Source: Ctenosaura bakeri
Lineage: Eukaryota; Chordata; Lepidosauria; Squamata; Iguanidae
NCBI GenBank assembly: GCA_948474755.1
Contig: CAOLHI010002564.1
Coordinates: 62,001-126,000 of the forward strand
Direction: 5' to 3'
DNA length: 64,000 nt
The translations under genes and the position numbers were made by a program. Below the pieces are notes generated by a model. That model did not search any database, was not told the DNA's origin, and saw only the letters and a program-made list of their open reading frames with translations. Shown piece after piece: positions 46,396 through 58,289 of this stretch; position 1 is the stretch's first letter; each line of letters starts with the position of its first letter.

Positions 46396-47032
46396 TGTTG
46401 TTGAGAAAGGTCGAGAAAGGCCTTCTGGTAGTCTTCCATGCTATAAGTTTCTGTCTGCTACTGCTAAGGATTCTGGGTGAATAAGCACACTGTCTTTTGG
46501 CTTGATTTCTGTCTTTTGCCCTGCCCTCTCAAGGTCTGTACGCTTGCTAGCTTAAGATGTAGACAAAACAAAGTTGCAGATGAGACTTGCCAAGTGGCAC
46601 CTGCTCTTGGCTTGAGACCATCAGCCAGACAGGGGGCGTGGGGAAGAAGTTGGCTTGTCCCCAGATGTGTGAGGACTCTGGAAGATTCTAGGGAAGATAG
46701 CCAAGTCTCCCTGGCCAGGGGGTATAAATAATCTCTGGACTATGGTCTCATTGTGGGGAGCTCAGCATGGACTGACAGCCGCAGTGCCATGCAGATTGGC
46801 TACCAGAAGGGGTCTCCTTTGCCATTTTCTGTCTGGGCTCTTCCCAGTAGCTGATTGAAGGAACTTGCTTGGGTGAGAATATCCATCTTTATGTTATCTA
46901 GGCATGATAGAGTTAAAGTGGATTTCATCTGTAACTGTATGCTAATGCTGCTTACCTGCTTATGCTGTTTTAAACTGCTTGCTGTTGAATAAATCTGAGA
47001 CTTTTAAACTTACAACTGGTGTCTTTTGCTGC
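46396..47032 (+). mobile_element. Probable solo LTR (boundaries uncertain)
   Basis: GGGGTATAAATAATCTC (TATA, ~46730) precedes a transcript-start-like CTCATTGTGGGGAG and, 250 bases on, TTGAATAAATCTGAG (AATAAA, ~46986), then a CAACTGGTGTCTTTTGC end. The U3-R-U5-like order fits a gypsy or retroviral LTR in plus orientation. TG...CA termini and target duplication were not resolved. The stretch 45021-46395 shows no gene. Confidence 0.5.
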
Positions 47033-47654
47033 TTCCAGATCCTCTAAAAAAACCAAAACCCTTGCCTTTGGTGAACTGGCCAAGTGCCCTTGAGAAAGTA
47101 AAATATATGCAAATTATAAAAATCTCATTTGTCTAATAATGTGATTTAAATCCACTTAAAGGTAATTTAAAACTATGTCTTTATGCCGTTCTGTTTTACA
47201 TGTAGGAGAGCTGAGAACTGCTTGCCAACTCATGGTGGAGGGGAACCCTAAATCAGAAACTGAGCCAAGTTCTTCTAAATGGATTTGATGTCCACCATAC
47301 TTTATTCCAGAGAAGTAGAAATGAAAGATATCCTCATCCATTTTGGTAAAACAGTGTTGCATAAAATAAGATCACATTATTTTAAAGGAAAACATATGGA
47401 TTTTGCATGAATTAATACAGAGTGGGGAAAAAATCTACATTGCAATTGAGGCCATTTTGTCCTCAATCACAGATGCTGACAATACTAAGATGTGACCCAA
47501 CATGTCTATCAGAACTATAATATGAAATAATCAGCTGTGGTGCTAAGACTGTTGTGGGAAAAGATCAATTGTGTTAATAAAGTAAGCAAGAATAATGTTT
47601 CTAAAACATAAGCTTTAAAGTATCTGAGACTGGGAAACCTCTCCCATTTGTTGT

Positions 47655-47835
47655 CATTGTGTGCCATAAAGTCACTTCTGACTTGTGGTGACCTTAATGT
47701 GAACCTATCATGGATTTTTAGGGTCTGAAAGTATGTGAAGTGCTCAAGGTCATCCAGTGGGTTTCCATGGGCAAGCAGAGAATTGAATCCTGGTCTCCAG
47801 ATCATAGTCCAATGTTCAAACCATGCTGCTGTCTC
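47655..47835 (-). mobile_element. Sauria SINE, minus strand
   Basis: In reverse complement it has the tRNA-derived head (GGTTTGAACATTGGACTATG, CTGGAGACCAGGATTCAATT), then TGCCCATGGAAACCCACTGG and the CACAAGTCAGAAGTGACTTT tail. It is nearly full length. Confidence 0.88.
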
Positions 47836-47879
47836 CCAATACCCTCCAGTTGTGCACGTGCTCCATTTTTTCACCGACT

Positions 47880-48212
47880 TGCTTGCATGAGCGGGGGGGG
47901 GGGAAGGGAATGGGACAGCAGGAGGAGGCAGAAAGGGAATACCTGTCCCAATCCCTTTTCCCTTCCCACCCACATGAGTGAACAGATGTATGCGCCCTCG
48001 CTCCTCCCATCTCATCTCCTTCCCCCTTCTGCCCATGTGTGTGAGTGAGAGAGTAAACACACGTGTGCGTCCTCCTCCTGTTCCATCCTTTCCCCCTCCT
48101 GCTTGAGTGAATGAACAAATGTGCATCTGCACCATCCTCTCCTTTCCCCCAGTAATTCAGGAATAATCAAATCCACACATATGTAACCCGCAAATGTGGT
48201 GGGCTGACTATA
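47880..48212. mobile_element. Second inverted-repeat element with minisatellite, 5'-truncated
   Basis: The right end AATAATCAAATCCACACATA ... AACCCGCAAATGTGGTGGG resembles the inner end of the 7318-7913 element. The interior has ~75-base units starting TGAGTGA(G/A)(A/T)GA... with TCCTTTCCCCCT cores. An 11-base G run lies at 47892. The long open frames here are artefacts of the repeats. Confidence 0.5.
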
Positions 48213-48437
48213 TTTTGCATTTAGCTCTTCCATGATTCAGACACCGGCAGCATTTGGAGTAGAATATTGTGAACTTGACATGATTGATTGAAATATTGGT
48301 TTTGATGCATACATACCAATATCTCCAACTGTCCCAGTTTGTCAGGGACAATCCTGATTAAAGCTCTCTTGTCCCTCTTTTTCAGTGGCTTTTAAAATGT
48401 TCCAGTTTCTCTCTTTTCTCCCCACTTTCCTCTTTGT

Positions 48438-48563
48438 TTCTGGGGTTGGTAGTTTAATGAGGCTGAGAATTCTTTATGCCCCTCCCTAAACTGCAAACCC
48501 CAGAATTTCTTAGGATGCTGAAAATGGATAATAGCACTATAACAGTCTAGTGTGGAAATGGCC
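48438..48563. mobile_element. Palindromic MITE, copy G (left end lost)
   Basis: It shows TGGGGTTGGTAGTTTAATGA, CCCCTCCCTAAACTGCAAAC and the right end GTCTAGTGTGGAAATGGCC. The outer left arm is missing. The flank 48564-50146 shows no gene. Confidence 0.75.
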
Positions 48564-50146
48564 CATGAGTGTCCCAGTTTCCATCTATAAATTGTTGTAG
48601 GTTATGGATATGCATATAGGTGTGACACCAACATATTAACCCAGTGGATGTATCCCCTCCTTGCAAATACAAACAGTGATTGTCAGGACTGTAGAGCAGG
48701 AGGAAAGCATTAAAATCCCCCACCATGCTTGCTGTGATCTTAGTAATTATTAAAATAGTAATTATTTTAAAAATGCACATCAAATACAAAGAGGTGTTTA
48801 ATGGATCTGAGAGAAAAACAAGCTCCAGGTGTATTTTGAATTAGAAATAAAATCCAGCAGGGGGCAGTATTTATTATCTTTTAAAGAAGGTAATTCCTAA
48901 AACCCAGGGATTTTGTTTTTCTTAAACCTGTTTGTTTATAAGCATAAATCAAGCAGAAGAGATAGTACAATATAGCCTGAAGGTTGGTAGAAATCTAATT
49001 TCTTATCCATTTTCGGGACCACTTGTGATAGCTTTTTGTGGTTGCATCTTTTAAAAAAAACCCCACAAACAATAATGGAACCAAAATGGACAATAGAGAT
49101 GTGTGATGGCAGCACCAAGGAAAGAAGCAGGGAAAGCAGAGCACAAATAGTTTTACTTCTTAAGACTCTTCCCAATCAGAAGAAATGCCTCTACATGTCA
49201 CATTCAGTTAAAACTGCAGCTAATAGAAAACACATGATGAGAAAAGTAATAATGCATCAAAAACATCAAAGAGTTCTATGCCATGTTAAAGACTAGACAT
49301 TTCCATCTGGCATAAGCTTTCATGGATTCTAGCCATTACATGCATGATGGTCTGGAGTCCACAAAATCTTATGCCAAAAAAACAACAACCAACCACCAAA
49401 AACCAACCACCTTTCTAGCCTTAAGTTGCCACAGAACGCTGCAGATTTCTGCAAGACTGCTACTCCCCCACTCACCCCCAGCTGAAAAGTGTTATTACTA
49501 TTGCATCAGCTTTATTGAAAAGGATGGATGCCTATGGTTAATCAGCAGTGCTCGGAAGGCATGATTCTCTGTGAATGATCAGAGACTATTGCTTCTTTGT
49601 CACGAGCATTGTGACAGAGTCCTGGATGCCAGGATGAGATTGGTTCTGTTCTTTTATGACATTCCAGGAGGCACCAACTAACTGCTCTGCTAGTTTGTAG
49701 AAAGGGAAGCAGAAGGACCCCTGTCCATCTACTGGCTTCATTGCTGCCCATTCTAGGGGAAATTTCAGGGTTAGTTGCACATTTAATAATACCAAGCTGT
49801 CTCAGCAGCCTAAGACTTAACCCTAGGGCCAAAGTATGATGCTGGACCGCCCATTATTCTTTAGTTTGATGGGTTTTTAAGCCTGGTAGGCAAATTGTAG
49901 ATGGTTTGTTACATTTGCCACAGGAAGCAGAGGCTGGGGAACAGTGCTAGCAGCCTTCCAGCAATGCGTCCTGAACTCTGTGGGTGTTCCTCTCTGTTGA
50001 AGAGCAGAGTTGTGTATGCCAGACATGCTAGTCTGGGCTCCTTTAAACAAGCCTGATGCTTTGGGAATGGTTTAGGACATTGCCCCATTGCCAGTGCTGA
50101 AGAAACATTCAGTTAGCTATATGTAGACTGAGAAACAGGTGTCCTC

Positions 50147-51454
50147 TGTTACCCTGTATGTTGGGGGTCCCGGGAGGGGCACCCAAATAACCAAATAAAA
50201 GCACAAGATGGGGGAAATTAAGCTCGAGCACTCTCTTAAGCTAACGAGAGGCAGAGTAACTTTAGCTAGGATCTTGTACCCTATGTCTACGGCTTCAGGT
50301 CAGAGAGCGTAGCCAGACAAAGTTTCAAAGTAACAAATAATATTTTATTGAAGACAAGAAACACGAAAGACAAGACATACACTAGCTAACTGAGAAATAG
50401 AAATGGAGAGCTTTGGGGAATGGGTAATACGACACCTGGGCTCGTAGTCCTGGGCCCTTTTTGCATGGGTTTTCTGTTGCACGAGAGCCCCGTGAGCCTC
50501 GCGGGAGTGGGAGTGTCGCTCTGCACGACGCACTCCCACTTCCGCAGTGCTCATGGGGCTGAAGTGGCGCGAGTGTGTTTTTTTTATTTTCGCCTTGAAG
50601 TGAAAATCACCTGCGCTCGCACAACGCTCCCGGCGCCCACACGCACTTACCTGCTGTGCAGAGCGTCGGGGAGGTGGCTGGGTCACGCTTCCTTCCCTCC
50701 GCGGTGCCTACAGCTCCCACAGGCCCCTGCGGAAGGAAGGGGCAGGGCGCTAGCGCGACGGACGCACCAGCAGGAAGCACATGCGGAAGGAACAAGGGGG
50801 GAGCAGCAGCCTCCCGGAGGAGGCTTCTCACGCAAGCCACCCTCCCCCCTCGTGCAAGAAGGCAAAGTGCGAAAAGGGTCCTGGAGAGAAGATGAGGTTG
50901 CAGGGATGGAAGCTCAGCGCGGTTCGCTGAGGGGAGTTCACTGGACAAATCGATAGCAAGGCGGGATGGAAGTCCAAAGTGTTCCGAGGCAGTCCTGAAA
51001 ATGGGGGACCTTTTATAGGGTGGATTTTACCTACAGGCTATGCCATGCTCAGTGAGAACAAAGGAAATTTGGAGCTGGACAAAGGAGTTGGAAAAGGTCA
51101 GGTTTCACATGATAAGCTTAGTGCTGGATGACAATAGTATGGCCAGTATACTGATGGCCCAACATAAAGGAATGCTTGGCTCTTGGCTGTGCATCTTTGT
51201 AAAGATTCGCGCCAAGCAACGTCAGTTTGCAAGAAGGTTTTTCCCTAAAGCATCGGAGAGGTTTAAGTTGCCTGCCTGCCTGAGGTTTGGAATGTACAAC
51301 CATTAACGGCCACGCCCAATACGTGCTTGTCCGGTGGACCTCTGCAAACACGCGGGGTAGGGTGGCAGAGAAAGGCCAAGTAAAGGCCAGATTACTTGAT
51401 ATCAAAAGGATATCTAGTGCTCTCACCAGACATATCATAACCGTGATAATAACA
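50147..51454 (-). mobile_element. LTR, antisense, interrupted by a GC-rich MITE
   Basis: It starts TGTTACCCTGTATGTTGGGG and shares long blocks with the 35818-36426 LTR (CGCGGTTCGCTGAGGGGAG, GGATATCTAGTGCTCTCACC). In antisense it has a TATA box CACCCTATAAAAGGTCC near 51014, then the MITE 50453-50880, then CTTCAATAAAATATT near 50350 as polyadenylation signal. The far end (AATAACA, 51454) is decayed and no target duplication was found. No internal coding region is present. Confidence 0.75.
50453..50880. mobile_element. GC-rich MITE, copy 2 (CTG target duplication)
   Basis: The ends are GGCCCTTTTTGCA and GTGCGAAAAGGGTC with CTG on both sides (50450-50452, 50881-50883). The interior matches copy 1 (GGAAGGAAGGGGC-, GCGCTAGCGCGACGG, GAGGAGGCTTCTCACGC). 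It carries long spurious open frames because of low stop-codon frequency. Confidence 0.85.
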
Positions 51455-52044
51455 TCATCTTGTCCTCCAACTCAGCCAGCAAAATCTTTTAAGTCAATCT
51501 TGCAGAAAACTCTTAAGTCTGAGTTCTTGTATTGAAAATCTTCTAGTCTTCCTAGCTATAAATGTCATCATGAACAAACACAGTCCATTAAATGAGAGAG
51601 AACACACACAGCTATACAATAAACAAAACCACACTGAGATCTGTTTGGACTGTACCACCTCAGACTGTAGGTGGGAGCTCACAGGATTGAATGGTGCTAT
51701 AAATAAAATGCGTTCCCACTACATAAGAAGTGTGAAGATAGAACTCTAGGCTAGTACATTTTTTTCTTGACATCCTTTTCAGTGTGCAGAGATTGAGGGG
51801 AGGGCTCCCAAGTGGAGTCAGGCAAGGTTCCCTTTATTGGAGCCTGGCAGTCCAGAGGGTTCTAAAAGTCCAGAGGAGCCCAACCACACAGCAAGTCCCC
51901 ATTGGAGATTGGTCTGGGAGCTCATTAATATCTTTGCAATTAAAAAAAAGCCAGAAAAACAAAGCATTGAGATGAACTGGTTTAATAATAACAGATATTG
52001 GCAGGACAATCCTTTATTAATGACCCCAAAATTACAGAATAGTC

Positions 52045-52698
52045 CAGTGGTTCTTTTCTGTACCAGGGACCCCCTGTAAATATTCTTTGTTCTCTGAGGT
52101 TGAGAGAATGTGACTTGTCTGAGGCCACCCAGTGATGTTCCATGACTGAGTGAAAGTTCAAACCCTCCTCTCCAGAGTTTCTTCAGGGACACAGCAGAAG
52201 TGTGTGTGTGTGTTAAGCGCCAAAACTGCTCCCTCGTTTGCAGTTCAGGCATGCACAAACACTTGCCACTATGTCCCTTTCATCCAGGAGTGTGAGTGCC
52301 ATGGGACACACGCATGTGCCCACATCCAAACTGCTCTCTTATTTGCAAATGAGGGAGGAGTTTTGGTGCCTGCACTTCCCCTCTGCCACATCCCTGATGA
52401 AAGGAACATGGTGTCATGTGTGTGTTTGTGCTCTAACTGCTCCCTCATTTGCAAACAAAGGAACAATTTGGGCATGCACACATGCCTGCCACCATGCCCC
52501 TTGGTACCCACACTCCCTGCTGCCACATCCCTGAAGAAAGGGACATGATGGGAGGCATGTGTGCACACTTGAATTGCTCCCTCATTTGCGAATGAGAGAG
52601 CAGTTTTGGCACCCAATGCTGCAACCCTGTCACTGCTGCTGCCACTGCTGTCAGCATCCAGGAGCAGGGTTTCATGGACCCCAGATTAAGAATCACTG
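52045..52698. mobile_element. hAT element carrying a minisatellite (8-bp target duplication)
   Basis: Terminal inverted repeats are CAGTGGTTCTTTTCTG and, at the other end, CCAGATTAAGAATCACTG. The flanks GAATAGTC (52037-52044) and CAATGGTC (52699-52706) agree at 6 of 8 bases, as for an old hAT insertion. Inside, four ~105-137-bp units start at 52226, 52331, 52437 and 52574, each with CTGCTCCCTC(A/G)TTTGC and a CACATCC(C/A)TGA-AAAGG(A/G)ACAT-like block. Near the left end (52083-52175) is an antisense Sauria-like fragment. Confidence 0.8.
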
Positions 52699-52821
52699 CA
52701 ATGGTCAACAAAACTGTAGGACTCTTAGGCCAGTTGTATGATCCAGCTTATAAGTGCTTGTGCAATGAAAACCTCTTCCATGTACCTACTCAAAAGCAGG
52801 AACCACTCCCCAAAAAGTGTG

Positions 52822-52852
52822 TGTATGTGTGTGTGTGTGTATGTGTGTGATT
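52822..52852. repeat. (GT)n microsatellite
   Basis: An interrupted GTGTATGTGTGTGTG run. The flank 52853-53097 shows nothing else. Confidence 0.85.
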
Positions 52853-53097
52853 AACTGTTGATATCAGTGGGACTTAAAATAGTTTTACTGTTGCATGACT
52901 GTTTCTTGTCTATTGAGAAAAGCCAGAGCCATTTAGCATTTTTCCACCCTTATTTTCAGGAATGGAAACTGCTGAGAAAACAATATTTCTAGTTTGTTAG
53001 ACTTCCCTATCATTCACAGTATTACCAAAATAGACAGAGACGCAGAGGAGTAATAAATGTGGTATAAAAAAACAACAGAAAAGGAGGTGTGTGTATA

Positions 53098-53105
53098 TGC
53101 GCATA

Positions 53106-53146
<41 letters not shown>

Positions 53147-53152
53147 TAGAAA
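53098..53152. repeat. (GT)n(GA)n compound microsatellite
   Basis: GTGTGTGTGTGT passes directly into about twelve GA units and then GATAGAAAGAG. The following 53153-54566 shows no gene or recognisable repeat. Confidence 0.92.
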
Positions 53153-54566
53153 GAGATTGATGTTTGGCTGCTTCACCGTTTCACGAAGTTGGCAATTGTT
53201 TACTTGTAACTGAATTGATTTGATTCATGTTGTAAAAGCTGAATTCAAAATGTAAAGGTGAATTCAAAATACCTGTTACAGCTTTTTGTAGAGATTTATT
53301 CCCAATTTATTTTGTGATAGAGATTATTCTGATTATTTCAAAACATATAGCTTCTGTTTCTTTGTTAATGTTAATGTAACATATTTGTGTTATGTTCACA
53401 AACTTCACTCCTTTAAGGTCTGCCTACAGGGTGGTTTGAAGCCACTTATTTTTGTATGATGTGTTGAGACAGCTACTGTGTATGTGAGGTGATAGGGAAG
53501 GTGATGCACAGGCAACGTATTTGGTGCTTTTCAAAGTGACTTTACAAAAAGAGATATTCAATATACACGATGGTGGGAAACCACAAAAGGAGAGGAGGGA
53601 AGAGAGGTAAAAGATAAGCATACATAATATGTGCATAGTATAAATTAAGCATATTTAGGCTTTTAAAACATGTTTACAGTGAATTCCAATTTGTAATGGA
53701 AATCATAGTATTGTGTCAAAGACACCAGTTATATTACTTTTATATAAATCTTGGTAGTGTTTATTTAAATATAAAAATTATTTAAAATGTTTCTAAACCA
53801 CCATTCATCCAGATGGATCCCAGAGTCGTCTAAAATTATATCTTTGTACAGGAATAAAATAAATCACGGTAATAGAAATCCAATACAGTAGCATATCAAT
53901 AACAATTTGGATAAATAAGAGGCAAGTAAAACCATAAAAACACAGATGAGACAGAGATGGTATTGCTGTTTTAAAGTCCTTATCAAATAAACAAAACAGT
54001 ATTAGCCTGATGCAGAAAACATTGTAATGTCAATGGCGAGTGTTATTATCTTGGGAGAATGTTTCAGAGTTGTGGTGCCAACACAGAAAAGGTCCTGTGC
54101 TTTGCAGAAGTATCCTATATTTCTCTAGATGAAAGCACTCAGAGAAGTGGATTGTGTAGATGATCTCAAGACATTGGGAAGCTGAGATGGGATGCTCCTT
54201 TAGGCGTTTGGATATAATTGAGTTATTTCTATTCTTACTTCTTACTTGTTTTCTATCTTGCGCTGCATTGACAAAGTCTATATGATCTGGGGCAGAAAAG
54301 GAATTTTGTCCGGGTTCAGATGCAATATGACTGAGTTATAATTTCCAGGGACAAAGCTACACTGCTGTTTCTGGCTTTTCAGCAACATGTGGCTGACTAC
54401 TGTTGGAAACAAGTTACTGGACTAGGTAGCATCTTAGCGGGCTCTTTTTCTTCTTCTTCTTCCTTTACACTTGGTCATATTTCTTCCATCTAGAGTTGTG
54501 AAAAACCACCCACCCATAACTTTTAAACTGTAATTTGATTTGTGAGTGGTAATATGGGGACACTGA

Positions 54567-54768
54567 GGCCATTTCCGCACTAGATTGTTATAGCACTATC
54601 ATTCCATTTTCAATGTCCTATGGAATCCTGGGGTTTGCAGTTTAGTGAAGGGCATTTAGAATTCTCAGCCAGAGAACTCTTTGGCCTCAGTAAACTACAA
54701 ACCCCAGAATTCCACAGGAGGTTGAAAGTGGAATAATAGCACTATAACAGCATAGCGTGGAAATGGCC
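54567..54768. mobile_element. Palindromic MITE, copy H
   Basis: It runs GGCCATTTCCGCACTAGATT to CATAGCGTGGAAATGGCC. The middle has AATTCTCAGCCAGAGAACTC and TTTGGCCTCAGTAAACTAC, as in copies A and E. It is 202 bp, the long subtype of the family. Confidence 0.88.
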
Positions 54769-54833
54769 TTAGTTCTCTTCTTAGTTCTCTTAGGGGCAGG
54801 AATAATGTGGCCCTTCAGTTGTTGTTGAACAGT

Positions 54834-54930
54834 GGCCATTTCTTCACTAGACTGTTATAGCGCTGTCATTCCACTTGCAACATCCTATGGAATCCTGGGG
54901 TTTGCAGTTTAGGGAGGGGCCAGCCTCTCC
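54834..54930. mobile_element. Palindromic MITE, left arm only (copy I)
   Basis: It reads GGCCATTTCTTCACTAGACT, ATTCCACTTGCAACATCC and TTTGCAGTTTAGGGAGGGGC then stops. It begins 66 bases after copy H. Confidence 0.8.
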
Positions 54931-55224
54931 TGATATGGCCCGATATGGCCCTATATGACCAGATAAGACAGTAAGTAACAAAGTAAAGCTACTAGATGAG
55001 TTATTACTATAATATCCCACTGAATACCTCCGGATACATGTTGTAAATATACTTTCCACATCTTCAAAGGGCTCTATAATCTGAGGTGGACCAGTGGCTG
55101 ATAAACATGTGAATAATAGCTCATCATTATCATCAGTGACCATCATGATCATGACCACAATCATCTCCCTGTCTCCCTTCCTCAAAATATGATAAAACCT
55201 ATCCATTGATGTACTATGTGGTCA

Positions 55225-55328
55225 TTCACACATACATAATTAAAGTGCTATGATTCCACTTTAATTGACGTGGCTGCATCCTATGGAATCCTGGGTTTCG
55301 TAGTGTGTTGAGGCTGATGGACTCTCCA
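55225..55328. mobile_element. Possible diverged relative of the palindromic MITE (copy J)
   Basis: It contains GTGCTATGATTCCACTTTAA and CATCCTATGGAATCCTGGG, the shared core, in a different context. The outer ends differ. Confidence 0.45.
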
Positions 55329-55507
55329 GTACACAGAAAGCCTGAAGACTCTGAACCAGCCAAGATCGGGACCAGGAAGATGTCCACTCAGAGGTAATCA
55401 TGTGCCTCGGCGGAGCCAAGAGGAGGGTGCTTTTCATTGCCCTATAAGGACATTATGGGGGAACATTTGCCTGAACCTCTTGTATGTAAATATTTCAATT
55501 TTATTTA

Positions 55508-55510
<3 letters not shown>

Positions 55511-55538
<28 letters not shown>

Positions 55539-55540
55539 TT
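55511..55540. repeat. (GTT)n microsatellite
   Basis: Nine or so GTT units. The stretch 55541-57700 is AT-rich, with many TAAGTGATTATAAG-like echoes at 55640-55900; no gene or named repeat was seen. Confidence 0.9.
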
Positions 55541-57704
55541 AAAAAACTAATGTAGAATAAGTTAGGAATTATTCATATAAAACATAGAACAATTTATATG
55601 CTTCTGTTAAGCTAGCAAGCATTTAGTTGATGAAGGATTATAAGTGGTTGGTAAGTGATTATAAGTAATCACTACTAAGTGACTAAAAGTTATTTTCAAT
55701 AATTAAGTGAGAATCATTATTATTAACTTTGTTAGAATTATTATTTTTTGATGGTTGCTATTGCTCTTTGTTGCTTGCTAATTAGTTTAATATAGAATAT
55801 AGAATAAGTTGAAAAGTGATTGTAATTGATTATAAGTTATTTTTATTAAGCGACTAATTTTGTAGGTATATAATTAGGATAAGAGTGACTAGTAACAAGT
55901 ATTAACCCTGGTATAAATTTAAGGATTTCATAGTTAGTTGCAAGTGTTTAATTAATACGTGCTGTAAGGGCAATAAGGGCAAGAACCAATTTTTAGTTAT
56001 TTATAGTCTTTGTTAGTTAGTTGTAGTTTAGTTTGATATTTGTAGTTTTGTTCTGTGTTGTTTGTTTTTCATTTGTTGTATATTGGTTTTTTCATTGTAT
56101 TTTTTGTTTTTTCGTATTGCTTTGTAGTGTTGCTGCTTGTTCGTACTTCATATTTTATTATAATCAACAACAACAACAAAGAAAGTTCTGATGGCAGAGA
56201 GAAATTTCGTGAAGAGCAATATGAACTTCCTGTCTACTCTATCCTTTTGTTGACAGTAGAATCTGAGTAGATTAAAAAAAAAAATTAGCTAGGTGTCACC
56301 CAAAGTGATAGATGCTGGGAAGCAAATCAGTATAACTTTTAACTTTGCCTGATGAAGAAGTCAGTGAAGAAGTGAAGCTTCAAAAGCTTGCGTGATGTTT
56401 TTTCTGCATTTTCATTGGCCAACAAAAGTATCACTCTTCTGTGGATTTTGCCACATTTTGCTGCATGACCAACAAGGCTTCCCCTGAATATGAAGATACA
56501 GAATTTGCTGCAACAGGGAAATCTTTAACAGGAGAACACAAATGGACTAGGACTAAAGTCTGAGGTTTTTACCTCCAACAAAGTTAAAACTCTTTCGTTT
56601 GTACCACAATTCACAAATTTTACCTATATAGCATCTAAAAGCTTTTCCAAGTGTAACAATACAGGAAGTTCTAGAGAAATTCAATGTTCTCTGTTCAAGA
56701 AAGGGGCAATTAGGTTTAAACGGAACAGGTGCTACCTTAGTCTCAAGGGAAGTTACTGTTCTATTGATAATGAAGTTGATAGTATTATTTCTGTTGATAA
56801 TGAAGTAGAAATGTTACTTCTACTGCCCTTTGTCCTTGGTCCCCACATAGCCAGGAAGGGGAGTGGCCTCTGTCTGCATTGGCATCCCTCTAGACCATCT
56901 TAACTGACAATGGAAGTAACACCTGAACCAAAAGGGAGGCCTGTGACTCTCACATCACTATTTTTCCCTCCTGTATGATTTTTACCATAGAAGCCGGTGA
57001 AACTTTGAAGCCTTGCATGATGTATTTTCTGCATTTTTGTTGGCCAACAGAGACATTGCTCTTTGTGGATTTTTTATTTTATTGCACAGCCAACATGGCT
57101 ATCCCTGAATATGAAAGTTTTCAGCATTTTTCATTGCAATACTATACATGTCTACTCAGAAGTAAGCTTCATTCACATCAGTGGTGTTGCATGTAGCCTA
57201 TATTGTTAAGTGTGCATTGGAATGCAGCCTAAGAAAACAAGCCATATTTTTTTTTGGTCTGGATTAAAATCCTGAACTTTTTTTTCTTTATTATAAAGAT
57301 GCAAATTCTGTCAGGAGTATCTTGGTAGTAATGAAGGATGATGGGGACAATGACTTCTTTTGCCAAGCCATTATAATGCATTTTAGATTTGTTTCAATGT
57401 CAGTAAGGGGTTAACACCACAAGGTGAGCCTGTCCAAAAAAGGACTGCAAACACTCAGCATCCTTGAGGAAGTTTTAACAGGTAGTGTGGCTGAATGTGG
57501 TGGCTCTTAATTATGGAGGAAGGACAAGCATCAGAGCCAGTGCTCCTGTTGATATGAGACAAGGTCATTTGGCCTGTGGGAGTCCAAATGGGAAACTGTG
57601 GGGGTGGTGGGAACATTTATCTTAGTCACAGTCAAGACATTATTTTCCTGTATGGGGTTTTATGGCTTGCAGATATCTGCAGATCTCACAAAAGTCACAG
57701 GTGT

Positions 57705-57935
57705 ATGTTTTTGTTGCTGTTTGCTTTCAAGTCATTTCTGACTTATGGTGAATCTTGCCTAGGGTTTCCTAGGCAAGATTTGTTCAAAAAGGGGTTGCCC
57801 TCGCCTTCCTCTGAGGCTGAGAGAATGTGACTTGCCCAAGGTCACCCAGTAGGTTTCTGTGGCCAAGCAGGGATTTGAACTCTGGTCTCCCAGTGTGTTT
57901 GTCTAACACTCAAATCACTATACTGGTTCCTGGTG
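57705..57935 (-). mobile_element. Sauria SINE, minus strand
   Basis: The reverse complement shows GATTTGAGTGTTAGACAAAC, GGGAGACCAGAGTTCAAATC, CTTGGCCACAGAAACCTACT, GGGTGACCTTGGGCAAGTCA, CTCAGAGGAAGGCGAGGGCA and the CATAAGTCAGAAATGACTTG tail. It is nearly complete. A small AGGTTTCCTAGGCAAG-type duplication sits inside the body. Confidence 0.9.
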
Positions 57936-58289
57936 GTGTACCTGTGGATGAGAGACAGACAGGTTGAAAGGAAGGCCTCAAAACAAACAGTCCCCTGGAC
58001 AAAGGGGGCTGTGGAGGCTTTGTTGATTAAATTCCCTAAATTTGGTCCACCTGGTTCTTGGTCTCTTCTTTCTCTATCTTTAGCAAATCTCCTATCATTT
58101 CTACCATTTGCTCTTGAACACTTTCATTTGTTTTCTCTTGTACCAATCTAAATTGAAGACAATTTTCTTTTTCAAATAATTCTATCTACTTGAGATTTAA
58201 ACAAAACCAAAAGGAGATATTTGATAACTCTTATACTGAGTAAGATATTCTATTAATAACTGGAAATAGACACATTATGTTATGTAAAC

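Noticed and set aside
47515..48135. 206-aa minus-strand frame
   Set aside because: It runs through an antisense SINE and a tandem-repeat block, with no family signature.
50420..50956. 178-aa plus-strand frame
   Set aside because: It lies in the GC-rich MITE, where stops are rare, and crosses its boundary into LTR sequence.
52226..52620. CRISPR-like array of spaced repeats
   Set aside because: It is a eukaryotic context; units are contiguous and diverged over their whole length with no unique spacers.
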